Positions 1-8,161 of a stretch of 23,196 bases of DNA are shown piece after piece. Source of the DNA: LH-M37 sp032251315 (lineage in GTDB: Bacteria > Pseudomonadota > Gammaproteobacteria > SZUA-229); NCBI GenBank assembly GCA_032251315.1, contig JAVVEE010000044.1:1-23196 (forward strand), read 5' to 3'. The notes beneath the pieces are model-generated. The model had not been told where the DNA came from and made no database searches. It saw only the letters and a program-made list of their open reading frames with translations. Each line of letters starts with the position of its first letter. Position 1 is the stretch's first letter. A program made the position numbers and the translations under genes.

Positions 1-875
1 ATGCAGCCCGCGCCGATTATCACGTTCTTGCCCAGTTTGACCCTGCCTTCAAAGATGGTGTTGATGTCGATGAATGTATCTATGTTTACGCTTAGCTCAC
101 CGCGTATATCCACTCTGGCGGGATCAGCGACGCTGACGCCCTGTAGCATCAGCTGTTTTACGCTGTTTTGCTGATAGATTCTTTCCAGTCTGGCCAGCTG
201 TTTGCGGTCATTAACACCTTCCACTTCGTAGCTGTTTTCCGGCTGTACGGTAAATATTTCATTGCCGTCTGCCACCGCCAGAGCGATGATGTCGGTTAAG
301 TAGTATTCACCCTGGGAGTTGTCGTTATCGATTTTACTCAGACACTCATTCAGATAGCCGGCGCGCAGTGCCAGAATACCGGTATTCACTTCGGTGATTT
401 TTCGTTGTTGTTCGCTGGCATCCTTATGCTCAACAATGCTGATGACTTTATCGCCGTCTCTCACTATTCGGCCGTAACCGGTGGGCTCTTCCAGATTGAT
501 GGTCAGCAGCGCGAGGTTATCGTTGCTGACTTCCCTAATCAGCGTTTTCAGCGTGGCTGCTTTAATCAGCGGTACATCGCCGTACAAAATAAGGACCGTG
601 GCCTCGGCGTCGATGGCGGGACTGGCCTGCTGCACGGCATGAGCGGTACCCAGCTGCTCTTCCTGCAATACCCACTGAACCTTGAACTGCGCACAGTAAT
701 CGCGTAGATGTTCACCACCGTGGCCATAGACAATGTGAATATCATCCGCACCCAGTTCGAGGCTTCGACGGTAGACATGCTCCAGCATGGGCACTCCGGC
801 GATGGTGTGCATTACTTTGGGCAGTGATGATTTCATTCTGGTGCCCTGACCGGCGGCTAGAATTATGACTGACAT
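1..875 (-). CDS. glmU: GlmU, bifunctional UDP-GlcNAc pyrophosphorylase / GlcN-1-P acetyltransferase (3' part outside window)
   Basis: Makes UDP-N-acetylglucosamine, the precursor of peptidoglycan and lipopolysaccharide, in the cytosol. The N-terminal domain uridylates GlcNAc-1-P and the C-terminal left-handed beta-helix acetylates GlcN-1-P. Reading the minus strand from the ATG at 875 gives 291 codons with no stop before the window edge. The nucleotide-binding signature LAAGQGTRM is at residues 6-14 with K20, YGDVPL is at 98-103, and GEYYLTDIIAL and EVEGVN follow in the usual order. The visible part is the whole uridylyltransferase domain plus the first beta-helix turns; roughly 160 residues are missing. 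The start is preceded by AAGG five bases upstream. The gene follows atpC in the same direction but lies behind an intrinsic terminator, so it probably has its own promoter or depends on readthrough. The close match to E. coli GlmU makes the call firm. Confidence 0.97.
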   Translation of the reverse strand, partial: MSVIILAAGQGTRMKSSLPKVMHTIAGVPMLEHVYRRSLELGADDIHIVYGHGGEHLRDYCAQFKVQWVLQEEQLGTAHAVQQASPAIDAEATVLILYGDVPLIKAATLKTLIREVSNDNLALLTINLEEPTGYGRIVRDGDKVISIVEHKDASEQQRKITEVNTGILALRAGYLNECLSKIDNDNSQGEYYLTDIIALAVADGNEIFTVQPENSYEVEGVNDRKQLARLERIYQQNSVKQLMLQGVSVADPARVDIRGELSVNIDTFIDINTIFEGRVKLGKNVIIGAGC

Positions 876-916
876 GTTCACCTTAATTTCACCTGTAGGA
901 ATATTTTAATTTGCGC

Positions 917-947
917 ATAAAAAAAGGCCGGGGTTTCGACCGACCTT
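917..947 (-). terminator. Rho-independent terminator of the atp operon
   Basis: Read on the minus strand, an 8-bp stem AAGGTCGG/CCGGCCTT (one G-U pair, 8-base loop) is followed directly by seven T's at 919-925. It lies about 40 bases after the atpC stop and before the glmU start, so it should end the atp transcript. Confidence 0.8.
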
Positions 948-986
948 CTCAGTTTAGCTGATTAACTTGCCATTTCCCTCAGCTGT

Positions 987-1406
987 TTATTTCTTCTTTC
1001 TCAATCGGTTGATCGCCTCAATCTGCGCGACTGCTTCAACCAGTTCGGCCTTGGCGCGGGCATAATCGTAATCGGTCTTCTTGTCGACCATCGCCGCCTC
1101 AGCTTTCGCTTTGGCTTCCTGTGCGGCAGCCTCATCAAGGTCAGCCGCGCGCATGGCCGTATCAGAAAGAATGGTGACGACGTGAGGCTGAACTTCAAGA
1201 ATGCCACCGTTGACATAGAATGACTGCTCGTCACCGTGCTGATCGACAACTCTAACCACACCGGGCTTCATTCTGGTCAGCAAAGGCGCGTGTCGCGGCA
1301 TAATACCCACTTCACCCATTTCCGCCGGCGCATAAAGCTCGGTAATCGTGCCCGAAAAGATCTCGACTTCGGCGCTCACTATATCAACATGCATGGTCAT
1401 GGCCAT
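987..1406 (-). CDS. atpC: ATP synthase F1 epsilon subunit
   Basis: Epsilon subunit of the F1 central stalk, coupling rotation to catalysis and able to inhibit ATP hydrolysis through its C-terminal helices. The protein begins MAMTMHVDIVSAE and contains GELGI-like EVGIMPRHAPLLT and GGILEVQP, the hallmarks of the N-terminal beta-sandwich. The C-terminal part (from about residue 85) is Ala/Lys/Glu-rich and helical. I chose the ATG at 1406 because it matches the MAMT start of E. coli AtpC and gives the same 139-residue length. Another ATG at 1412, two codons upstream, is also possible, since an AGGG sits four bases before it. Last gene of the operon, 23 bases after atpD. Confidence 0.95.
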   Translation of the reverse strand: MAMTMHVDIVSAEVEIFSGTITELYAPAEMGEVGIMPRHAPLLTRMKPGVVRVVDQHGDEQSFYVNGGILEVQPHVVTILSDTAMRAADLDEAAAQEAKAKAEAAMVDKKTDYDYARAKAELVEAVAQIEAINRLRKKK

Positions 1407-1429
1407 ATTCATTCAACCCTGCCTTTCGG

Positions 1430-2809
1430 CTATTTCATGCCTTTGGCTTTTTCAATCACTTCATCGATGCCGCCAACCATGTAGAAAGCCTGTTCCGGCA
1501 GATCATCATGGTCGCCCGCCAGAATAGCTTTGAATGCCGCAAGTGTATCTTTCAGCGATACATATTTACCCGGTGCGCCGGTAAAGACCTCTGCCACAAA
1601 GAAGGGCTGCGACAGGAAGCGCTGAATTTTACGTGCCCGCGATACCGCCTGCTTGTCATCGTCGGAGAGCTCATCCATACCCAGAATCGCAATAATGTCC
1701 TTCAGCTCTTTATAACGTTGTAGTACGCCCTGTACACCTCGGGCGATACTGTAATGCTCGTTGCCGACAACATTGGGATCGAGAATACGCGAAGTTGAAT
1801 CGAGCGGATCCACCGCCGGATAAATACCCAGTTCGGCCACCTGACGTGATAGTACCAGCGTCGCATCCAGATGCGCGAAAGTGGTAGCGGGCGAGGGGTC
1901 GGTAAGGTCATCGGCAGGCACATAAACCGCCTGGAAAGAGGTGATCGAACCGGTTTTGGTGGAGGTAATACGCTCCTGCAATACGCCCATTTCTTCCGCC
2001 AGGGTAGGCTGATAGCCCACCGCTGAAGGCATACGACCCAGCAGCGCCGATACTTCGGTGCCGGCGAGGGTATAACGGTAGATGTTATCGACGAACATTA
2101 AGACGTCGCGACCTTCGTCACGGAAATGCTCGGCCATGGTCAGGCCGGTCAGGGCGACACGCAGCCTGTTACCGGGTGGCTCGTTCATCTGGCCGTAAAC
2201 CAGTGCCACCTTGTCGAGTACGCCGCCTTCCTGCATTTCGTAGTAGAAATCGTTACCCTCACGAGTACGTTCACCCACACCGGCAAACACGGAGAAACCG
2301 CTGTGCTCGACCGCGATGTTACGAATCAGCTCCATCAGGGTGACGGTCTTGCCGACACCGGCACCGCCGAACAGGCCGATCTTGCCGCCCTTGGCGATGG
2401 GCATGACCAGGTCGATCACCTTGACGCCGGTTTCCAGAATCTCGGTGGCCGGGCTTTGGTCTTCGAACTTGGGCGGTGCACGGTGAATCGGGGCAGACTC
2501 TTCGTTACCGATCTCACCCAGATTGTCGATAGGCTCGCCCAGTACATTCATGATGCGCCCCAGGGTTTTCATACCCACCGGCACTGTGATTGCTTCACCG
2601 GTGTTGGTGACGACCATACCACGGCGCAAGCCTTCGGTTGCCCCCATGGCAATGGTGCGAACCACGCCATCACCTAGCTGTGACTGCACTTCCATTGTTA
2701 AGCCGCCATCGTCCAGCTTAAGTGCGTCGTAGACTTTAGGAATGGAGTCCCGTGGAAACTCGACATCGATAACCGCGCCGATAATTTCAACTATGCGTCC
2801 GGTACTCAT
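1430..2809 (-). CDS. atpD: ATP synthase F1 beta subunit (catalytic)
   Basis: Catalytic subunit of F1; three copies alternate with alpha and synthesise ATP from ADP and phosphate. The 459 residues contain the Walker A loop GGAGVGKT at 148-155, the catalytic glutamate E180 in GVGERTREGND, the Walker B aspartate in VLMFVDNIYR (231-245 region) and the C-terminal MDELSDDD loop that contacts gamma. Long stretches match E. coli AtpD closely, including the DNIYRYTLAGTEVSALLG segment, which supports a gammaproteobacterial origin. The ATG start is preceded by AGGAT at a normal distance. It lies 54 bases after atpG in the operon. Confidence 0.99.
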   Translation of the reverse strand: MSTGRIVEIIGAVIDVEFPRDSIPKVYDALKLDDGGLTMEVQSQLGDGVVRTIAMGATEGLRRGMVVTNTGEAITVPVGMKTLGRIMNVLGEPIDNLGEIGNEESAPIHRAPPKFEDQSPATEILETGVKVIDLVMPIAKGGKIGLFGGAGVGKTVTLMELIRNIAVEHSGFSVFAGVGERTREGNDFYYEMQEGGVLDKVALVYGQMNEPPGNRLRVALTGLTMAEHFRDEGRDVLMFVDNIYRYTLAGTEVSALLGRMPSAVGYQPTLAEEMGVLQERITSTKTGSITSFQAVYVPADDLTDPSPATTFAHLDATLVLSRQVAELGIYPAVDPLDSTSRILDPNVVGNEHYSIARGVQGVLQRYKELKDIIAILGMDELSDDDKQAVSRARKIQRFLSQPFFVAEVFTGAPGKYVSLKDTLAAFKAILAGDHDDLPEQAFYMVGGIDEVIEKAKGMK

Positions 2810-2863
2810 GATTGTATCCTCATTACTGATATTTAAATTCTGTTGATGATCGCCGCTAACCGT

Positions 2864-3727
2864 CTATACCGCTGATGCGCCACTGACAATTTCGGAGATT
2901 TCCTGTGTAATGGCCGATTGTCTGGCCTTGTTGTACACCGTTTGTAATTCTTTGATGATATCGCCCGCATTATCGGTCGCGCCTTTCATGGCGATCATTC
3001 TGGCGGACATCTCGCTGGCAATATTCTCCACCACGGCGCGATATACCTGTGATTCAATAAAACGCCACATCAGCCCGTCTATAATCGGTTTTGACTCGGG
3101 CTCGTAGATGTAATCCCAGTGATGCTCCAGCTTTTTATCGGCATCGCCTTTCACCGGAATCAGCTGCTGTATGTTCGGCTGCTGGGTCATGGTGTTTACA
3201 AAATCGTTACTCACCATATAGAGGCGATCAATTTTGCCTTCGTCATAAGCATCCAGCATCACCTTCACCGCACCGATAAGCTCTTCCATGCTGGGTCTGT
3301 CACCCAGGTTAGTCGCCTGAGCGATGACATTGGCCTTGAAACGACTGAAAAAGCCCACTGCTTTTTTGCCTATCGCACAGATATCTATCTCAACGTCCTG
3401 CTCGTCCCACGCGACCATTTCAGTGACCGCTGCCTTTAGCATGTTGGTGTTCAAGCCACCACACAGGCCACGGTCAGATGCAATAACGATATAGCCCACG
3501 CGCTTAACGATTACGCGTTCGCCCAGATAAGGATGCTTATATTCGGGGTGCGCCTGTGCCAGATGCGTCAAGATGGTATTTATCTTGTCTGCATAGGGAC
3601 GCGCCGCCCGCATACGTTCCTGGGCTTTGCGCATCTTGCTCGCAGCGACCATTTCCATAGCTTTAGTGATCTTCTGAGTGTTTTTAACACTCTTGATCTT
3701 GCTGCGTATCTCTTTTGCGCCTGCCAT
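2864..3727 (-). CDS. atpG: ATP synthase F1 gamma subunit
   Basis: Gamma subunit, the coiled-coil rotor shaft inside the alpha3beta3 hexamer. The protein is 287 residues, the usual length, and starts MAGAKEIRSKIKSVKNTQKI with the KITKAMEMVAASKM motif at about 20-33. A second conserved helix near the C-terminus carries SARMIAMKGATDNAGDII and ends RQSAITQEISEIV. These two helices form the antiparallel coiled coil. SDRGLCGGLN, around residue 85, marks the Rossmann-like domain. Sits 36 bases after atpA. No anomaly seen. Confidence 0.98.
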   Translation of the reverse strand: MAGAKEIRSKIKSVKNTQKITKAMEMVAASKMRKAQERMRAARPYADKINTILTHLAQAHPEYKHPYLGERVIVKRVGYIVIASDRGLCGGLNTNMLKAAVTEMVAWDEQDVEIDICAIGKKAVGFFSRFKANVIAQATNLGDRPSMEELIGAVKVMLDAYDEGKIDRLYMVSNDFVNTMTQQPNIQQLIPVKGDADKKLEHHWDYIYEPESKPIIDGLMWRFIESQVYRAVVENIASEMSARMIAMKGATDNAGDIIKELQTVYNKARQSAITQEISEIVSGASAV

Positions 3728-3763
3728 TTAAATCTACCTGTTATCTATGTTTAGCCGCAGGCT

Positions 3764-5305
3764 CTAAAAGACGCCTTTGGCTTTAAAATCATCCAGAGCC
3801 GCACGCATGCCGGCGGTGATCTCATCATTGTACTCGCCGGTTTCATCGATTCTGGCTATCAGCTCAGCATTGTTGCTCTTGATGTGGGCCAGCATTGCCG
3901 ATTCGAAATCGACGACCTTACTAACATCGACATCATCAAGGTAGCCTTCATTCGCCATAAACAACGAGAAGGCCATCTCTGCCACTGACATTGGCGAGTA
4001 CTGCCCCTGCTTCATCAGCTCGGTGACGCGTTCGCCACGTGACAGCTGTGAGCGGGTGATTTCGTCAAGGTCTGAGGCAAACTGGGCAAAGGCCGCCAGT
4101 TCGCGGTACTGAGCCAGTGCCAGGCGGACACTGCCGCCCAGCTTTTTAATGATGTTAGTCTGGGCAGCGCCGCCGACACGGGAGACCGACAGGCCGGCAT
4201 TGATCGCCGGACGAATACCGGCGTTGAACAGGTCGGATTCCAGGAAGATCTGGCCATCGGTAATCGAGATTACATTGGTAGGTACGAATGCGGAAACGTC
4301 ACCGTCCTGAGTCTCAATAATGGGCAGGGCGGTCAGTGAGCCGGTTTTACCCTTAACTTCACCATTGGTGAATTTTTCAACGTATTCGGCGTTCACCCGT
4401 GATGCCCGCTCCAGCAGACGTGAATGCAGATAGAAAATATCACCGGGATAGGCTTCACGACCCGGTGGCCGACGCAGCAACAATGACACCTGACGATAGG
4501 CCCAGGCCTGTTTGGTCAGGTCATCAAACACAATCAGCGCATCTTCGCCGCGATCACGGAAGTATTCACCCATGGTGCAACCGGAATAGGGCGCGATGTA
4601 CTGCATGGCTGCCGATTCGGCGGCGGAAGCGGCGACCACGATGGTGTGCTCCATGGCACCGTGCTCTTCCAGCTTGCGAACGATGTTGGCTACCGTTGAA
4701 GCCTTCTGTCCAATCGCGACATAGACACACTTAACACCACTGTTTGCCTGATTGATAATGGCATCGATGGCGACGGCGGTCTTGCCGGTCTGACGGTCAC
4801 CAATAATCAGCTCACGCTGGCCACGGCCTACCGGCACCATGGCATCAATCGCCTTCAGACCGGTTTGCACCGGCTGATCGACTGATTTACGCTCAATAAC
4901 GCCGGGCGCAATTTTTTCAATAGGGGCGGTTTCAGATGAATCGATCGGGCCTTTGCCGTCAATCGGATTACCCAGCGCATCCATGACCCGGCCCAGCAGG
5001 CCTGCGCCAATCGGCACCTCAAGAATACGACCGGTACAACTTGCCTTGTCGCCTTCTGACAAATGACCGTAACCACCCATAACAACCGCGCCGACTGAGT
5101 CCCGCTCCAGGTTAAGCGCCATGGCGAAGGTATCACCCGGTAATTCGATCATTTCACCCTGCATGACATCGGCCAGGCCGTGAATACGTAAAATACCGTC
5201 ACTTAAACTGACCACGGTACCTTCAGTTCGTGCTTCTACGGCTGAATCGAAATTCTCGATTCTCGATTTAATCAGTTCACTGATTTCTGATGGATTGAGC
5301 TGCAT
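3764..5305 (-). CDS. atpA: ATP synthase F1 alpha subunit
   Basis: Regulatory alpha subunit of F1, which binds non-exchanged nucleotide and supplies the arginine finger to the catalytic sites on beta. The 513 residues match the standard length. The Walker A loop GDRQTGKT is at 169-176, ALIVFDDLTKQAWAYR follows, and the arginine finger lies in SVSRVGGAAQT at about 370-380. The N-terminal MQLNPSEISELIK helix, which contacts delta, is present. The start is preceded by GAGGAAAAA. The 13-base gap to atpH implies co-transcription and probably translational coupling. Confidence 0.99.
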   Translation of the reverse strand: MQLNPSEISELIKSRIENFDSAVEARTEGTVVSLSDGILRIHGLADVMQGEMIELPGDTFAMALNLERDSVGAVVMGGYGHLSEGDKASCTGRILEVPIGAGLLGRVMDALGNPIDGKGPIDSSETAPIEKIAPGVIERKSVDQPVQTGLKAIDAMVPVGRGQRELIIGDRQTGKTAVAIDAIINQANSGVKCVYVAIGQKASTVANIVRKLEEHGAMEHTIVVAASAAESAAMQYIAPYSGCTMGEYFRDRGEDALIVFDDLTKQAWAYRQVSLLLRRPPGREAYPGDIFYLHSRLLERASRVNAEYVEKFTNGEVKGKTGSLTALPIIETQDGDVSAFVPTNVISITDGQIFLESDLFNAGIRPAINAGLSVSRVGGAAQTNIIKKLGGSVRLALAQYRELAAFAQFASDLDEITRSQLSRGERVTELMKQGQYSPMSVAEMAFSLFMANEGYLDDVDVSKVVDFESAMLAHIKSNNAELIARIDETGEYNDEITAGMRAALDDFKAKGVF

Positions 5306-5318
5306 TTCTTTTTTCCTC

Positions 5319-5855
5319 TTAACGACCCAATGCTAATGCCAGCGACTTGAGCTGGGATTTCATTGAGCCATCGATAATTGTGTCTCCGGCCTTGATAACG
5401 ACGCCACCAATCAGCGACGCGTCGATTGTTGAGCTAATGCTGACTTCACGATGCAGCTTTTCTTTGAGCATGGCGACTATAGTCGCCTCCTGCTCTTTAG
5501 AAAGCGGGAAGGCAGAGATCACCTCCGCATCGATTTTGCCTTCAGCTTCAGCCCGGAAGGCTTCATACTGTTCGGCAATTTCCGGCAAAATTTTCAGGCG
5601 GTCATTTTCCGCAATCAGTTTCACCAGATTCTGTTGCTGGGGGGTGAGTTTGTCAGCCAGCACCTTCAGCATCAGCTCAGCTTTTTGCTCATGACCGAGC
5701 TGAGGGCTGTCTAATAAAGCCTGCATCTGAGCGTCGTTAGCAACAGCCGTCATTAACGCCAGCGCCTGACCCCAACTGTCTACCGATGAAGTCTCGGTCG
5801 CCTGCTGATAGACAGCGCGGGCATAGGGACGGGCTACAGTAGTGTAATCTGCCAT
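5319..5855 (-). CDS. atpH: ATP synthase F1 delta subunit
   Basis: Delta (OSCP) subunit, which ties the peripheral stalk b dimer to the top of F1. The protein is 178 residues and begins with the family pattern TTVARPYARAVYQQA. Its C-terminal domain carries GGVVIKAGDTIIDGSMKSQL at about 150-169, which is the diagnostic delta-subunit signature. It lies between atpF (10-base gap) and atpA (13-base gap). Confidence 0.97.
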   Translation of the reverse strand: MADYTTVARPYARAVYQQATETSSVDSWGQALALMTAVANDAQMQALLDSPQLGHEQKAELMLKVLADKLTPQQQNLVKLIAENDRLKILPEIAEQYEAFRAEAEGKIDAEVISAFPLSKEQEATIVAMLKEKLHREVSISSTIDASLIGGVVIKAGDTIIDGSMKSQLKSLALALGR

Positions 5856-5865
5856 GCGTTATCGC

Positions 5866-6336
5866 CTACAGCTGCTCAGCCAGAGCGTTTAGCGCACTGG
5901 CGTGAGCTTCGGCATTGACTTCGCGTTGCAGTATTTTCTCTGCGCCGGCGATGGCGAGTATCGCCACTTCCTTGCGCAGATGTTCACGAGCACGGTTCGC
6001 ACCCTGCTCAATCTCAGCTTCTGCACCTATTTTGATTCGTTCTGCTTCTGATCGAGCATCGTCTTTCGCTTCTTCCACAATCTCGGTAGCGCGCTTTTGC
6101 GCCTGCGAAATTATCTCTGAGGCCTGACCTTTGGCTTCTCTCAAACGCTCTGCTGCTCTGTTTTCAGCCAGCTCCTGCTCGTGCTGGCCGCGTTCAGCTG
6201 CAGCCAGTCCTTCAGAAATCTGCTTTTTACGCTCAGCTAGTGCATTCACCAGTGGAGGCCATACGTAGGCATAACAAAACCATACGAAAACCGCAAAAGT
6301 GATCGACTGACCAATCAGCGTTAAATTAATATTCAT
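5866..6336 (-). CDS. atpF: ATP synthase Fo b subunit
   Basis: Peripheral stalk subunit b, a membrane-anchored dimer that holds F1 still against the rotating ring. One membrane segment lies at about residues 5-28 (ITFAVFVWFCYAYVWPPLV), followed by a long charged helix rich in Ala, Glu, Arg and Lys (about 30-140) suited to a right-handed coiled coil. Length 156 equals that of E. coli AtpF. Only one b-type gene occurs here, so the stalk should be a homodimer. Position between atpE and atpH is standard. Confidence 0.97.
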   Translation of the reverse strand: MNINLTLIGQSITFAVFVWFCYAYVWPPLVNALAERKKQISEGLAAAERGQHEQELAENRAAERLREAKGQASEIISQAQKRATEIVEEAKDDARSEAERIKIGAEAEIEQGANRAREHLRKEVAILAIAGAEKILQREVNAEAHASALNALAEQL

Positions 6337-6361
6337 ACGCTAGTACCGTGTCATCCGCTTT

Positions 6362-6598
6362 TTATGCAACTGCAAAGATTACGTAGAACGCTACACCTAC
6401 TGCAATCATAGGCACCGCGTCAGTCAGGCCCATCATTAAAAAGAACTGTCCACGCAACAAGGGTATTAGCTCAGGCTGACGTGCCGCACCTTCCAGAAAA
6501 CGTCCACCCAACACACCAATACCGATAGCAGCACCAAGTGCACCCAGGCCCATCATAATGGCGCCTGCGATATACAACATTGCAGTTACTTCAGTCAT
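6362..6598 (-). CDS. atpE: ATP synthase Fo c subunit
   Basis: Proton-translocating c subunit that forms the membrane rotor ring. The 78 residues make a helical hairpin: helix 1 about 5-30 with the glycine/alanine-rich AAIGIGVLGG packing motif, the polar loop ARQPEL at 39-44, and helix 2 about 48-76 with the ion-carrying carboxylate D60 in MGLTDAVPM. Aspartate there, without the Gln and Glu-Ser/Thr ligands of sodium-type rings, indicates a proton enzyme (inference from family knowledge). Its ribosome-binding site is unusually good, fitting the high copy number of this subunit. Confidence 0.98.
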   Translation of the reverse strand: MTEVTAMLYIAGAIMMGLGALGAAIGIGVLGGRFLEGAARQPELIPLLRGQFFLMMGLTDAVPMIAVGVAFYVIFAVA

Positions 6599-6610
6599 TG
6601 CTTTCTCCTA
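6599..6610 (-). promoter_or_regulatory. Strong Shine-Dalgarno of atpE
   Basis: On the minus strand, TAGGAG ends six bases before the atpE ATG, the best ribosome-binding site in the operon. This is expected because c is needed in about ten copies per complex, while the other subunits are needed in one to three. Confidence 0.75.
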
Positions 6611-6642
6611 ATAAAATTAAATTCGGTTATATTTTAAAATTG

Positions 6643-7554
6643 TTAATGATCTTCGCTGGTCTGGTAGGCCAGATCCATGTAGACGATAGTCAGGGTCATG
6701 AAAATGTAGGCCTGCAACGTAATAATCAGAATATGGAAAATAGCCCATCCTAATTGCAGGAAACCACCAAAAATGCCTACTGCTATACCGCCGCCGTACA
6801 TCAGCGCGATCAGAATAAAAATCATCTCCCCGGCAAACATGTTGCCGTAAAGCCGCAATGACAGGGACAAAGGCCTGGCCAGTAGGGCGACAAACTCCAA
6901 TACAAAGTTTATCGGGATCAGAATCACCTTTATCACGATATTTTTCGATTCAAAGGGATGCATGGTCAACTCTTTGGCGAATCCCAGCCCGCCTTTCATT
7001 TTGACACTATAGTACAACGTGACTACGAACACCGCCAACGCCATACCGAAGGTCGCATTCGGATCGGTCGACGGCACCACTCTAAAGTAGACATCATGCG
7101 GCTCCATGCCGAACACAGTGCTGCCGATCCAGCCGGCGAACAGCGGCAACCAGTCAACTGGTATCAAATCCATGAAGTTGATTAGAAATACCCAGACAAA
7201 GATGGTAAGCGCCATCGGAGCGATAAAGGGGTTGCGACCGTTAAATGCGCCTTTCACCGTGGAATCGACAAATTCGACGACCATTTCAACAAAATTCTGC
7301 ATCCCGCCCGGGATTCCGGCGGTTGCGGTTTTAGCAACTTGTCTGAAGAGAAACAGGAATAATGCACCCAGAAAGATCGACCAGAACATGGTGTCCACGT
7401 GAATGGCCATAAAGCCCATTTCTCTGGCCACATCCGCGCTTTCAGCAAGTCCCCACTGGCCAGCCTGGGCATGGCCTTCCGGGAACTGGCCATAAGTCAT
7501 GTTCTGTAAATGATGCTGTATGTATTGCGCAGCAGATTGGGCTTCACCCGACAT
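6643..7554 (-). CDS. atpB: ATP synthase Fo a subunit
   Basis: Stator a subunit that forms the proton half-channels against the c ring. The key arginine is R234 in the LSLRLYGNMFAGE block (231-243), equivalent to E. coli R210, with E243 and Q281 matching the E219 and Q252 positions. About five or six hydrophobic helices are visible: around 55-72, 112-130, 168-184, 207-226, 245-270 and 272-295. At 303 residues it is longer than E. coli AtpB (271), because of a hydrophilic N-terminal extension of about 45 residues (MSGEAQSAAQYIQHHLQNMT...) of the kind seen in other gammaproteobacteria. ATG start after a GAGAG-type ribosome-binding site. Confidence 0.98.
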   Translation of the reverse strand: MSGEAQSAAQYIQHHLQNMTYGQFPEGHAQAGQWGLAESADVAREMGFMAIHVDTMFWSIFLGALFLFLFRQVAKTATAGIPGGMQNFVEMVVEFVDSTVKGAFNGRNPFIAPMALTIFVWVFLINFMDLIPVDWLPLFAGWIGSTVFGMEPHDVYFRVVPSTDPNATFGMALAVFVVTLYYSVKMKGGLGFAKELTMHPFESKNIVIKVILIPINFVLEFVALLARPLSLSLRLYGNMFAGEMIFILIALMYGGGIAVGIFGGFLQLGWAIFHILIITLQAYIFMTLTIVYMDLAYQTSEDH

Positions 7555-7566
7555 CGATAGCTCTCT

Positions 7567-7953
7567 TTAGTTTCCACGCCGTCTTTTGGGTTGCTTTAAA
7601 GCATCCACAAACACCGGCGTTATATATACAAAAAAATACACAGCCAGCAAGGCTGCGCCATTAACAGGCTTAATGATTACAAATACGGCGATAAACATCG
7701 CGCCTGTGATAACTAATTTGTTAATTTCCGCCAGGTAGAAGGTTCGTAATTCTACTGCCGGCTGATTCGTCTTTCTGCCGGCAAATACCTTCAGCGCAAA
7801 CCATGTCGTCGTTACCATGGCAATTATCCCGCCGATCAGCGCCGAATAGGCCGCAGGCACACTCACCAACAACAAAAGCAGCGACGCCACCGCTGTCAAT
7901 ATCAGCTGCGGAACGACATAACCTATCACTCGATTTCGTAACTGTTTCTGCAA
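7567..7953 (-). CDS. atpI: ATP synthase subunit I (AtpI, Fo assembly factor)
   Basis: Small membrane protein at the head of the operon, thought to help assemble the c ring and not part of the finished enzyme. Four hydrophobic segments are visible in 128 residues (about 10-30, 34-54, 76-94 and 97-116), separated by a basic loop (KVFAGRKTNQPAVELR, 55-70). It ends in a basic tail (KQPKRRRGN). The start codon is TTG at 7953, preceded by AGAGG eight bases upstream; no suitable ATG lies nearby. First gene of the atp operon, 12 bases before atpB. Confidence 0.92.
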   Translation of the reverse strand: MQKQLRNRVIGYVVPQLILTAVASLLLLLVSVPAAYSALIGGIIAMVTTTWFALKVFAGRKTNQPAVELRTFYLAEINKLVITGAMFIAVFVIIKPVNGAALLAVYFFVYITPVFVDALKQPKRRRGN

Positions 7954-8049
7954 GCGATACGCCTCTTTTACCTAAGCTCCGCGATCGCCGATTATGTTAT
8001 CCGGTACGCTGCGCGCAAAATAAAAAACGCGGGCAACTGAGCGCCGCAA

Positions 8050-8078
8050 ATTCTATAGATTGTGATCAATCAAGTCAA
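8050..8078 (-). promoter_or_regulatory. Sigma70-like promoter of the atp operon
   Basis: On the minus strand, TTGACT (8073-8078) and TAGAAT (8050-8055) each match the -35 and -10 consensus at five of six positions and are separated by exactly 17 bases. It points at atpI, leaving a leader of about 90 bases. The spacer carries a TTGAT-N4-CACAA near-palindrome (8060-8073) that looks like a weak FNR/CRP-type half-site; this part is speculative. Confidence 0.6.
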
Positions 8079-8098
8079 GATAACCATTCTCTAATAAA

Positions 8099-8117
8099 CC
8101 CTGAAAATCATTCAGGA
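8099..8117 (-). terminator. Possible weak stem-loop terminator after parB
   Basis: CCTGAA/TTCAGG form a 6-bp stem with a 5-base loop about 45 bases after the parB stop. On the minus strand it is followed by GGTTTATTAG, which is only partly T-rich, so termination would be inefficient. It lies just upstream of the atp promoter. Confidence 0.35.
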
Positions 8118-8161
8118 AGCATTCGCCGTCAGTAGGGCAACAACCCCCGTCCTTGCTCAGT

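Noticed and set aside
2126..2677. 183-codon plus-strand frame over atpD
   Set aside because: Shadow of the conserved beta-subunit gene; no recognisable domain.
7393..7408. parS-like site (GTCCACGTGAAT) near parAB
   Set aside because: Only the CACGTG core and a few flanking bases match the parS palindrome, and it sits inside atpB.
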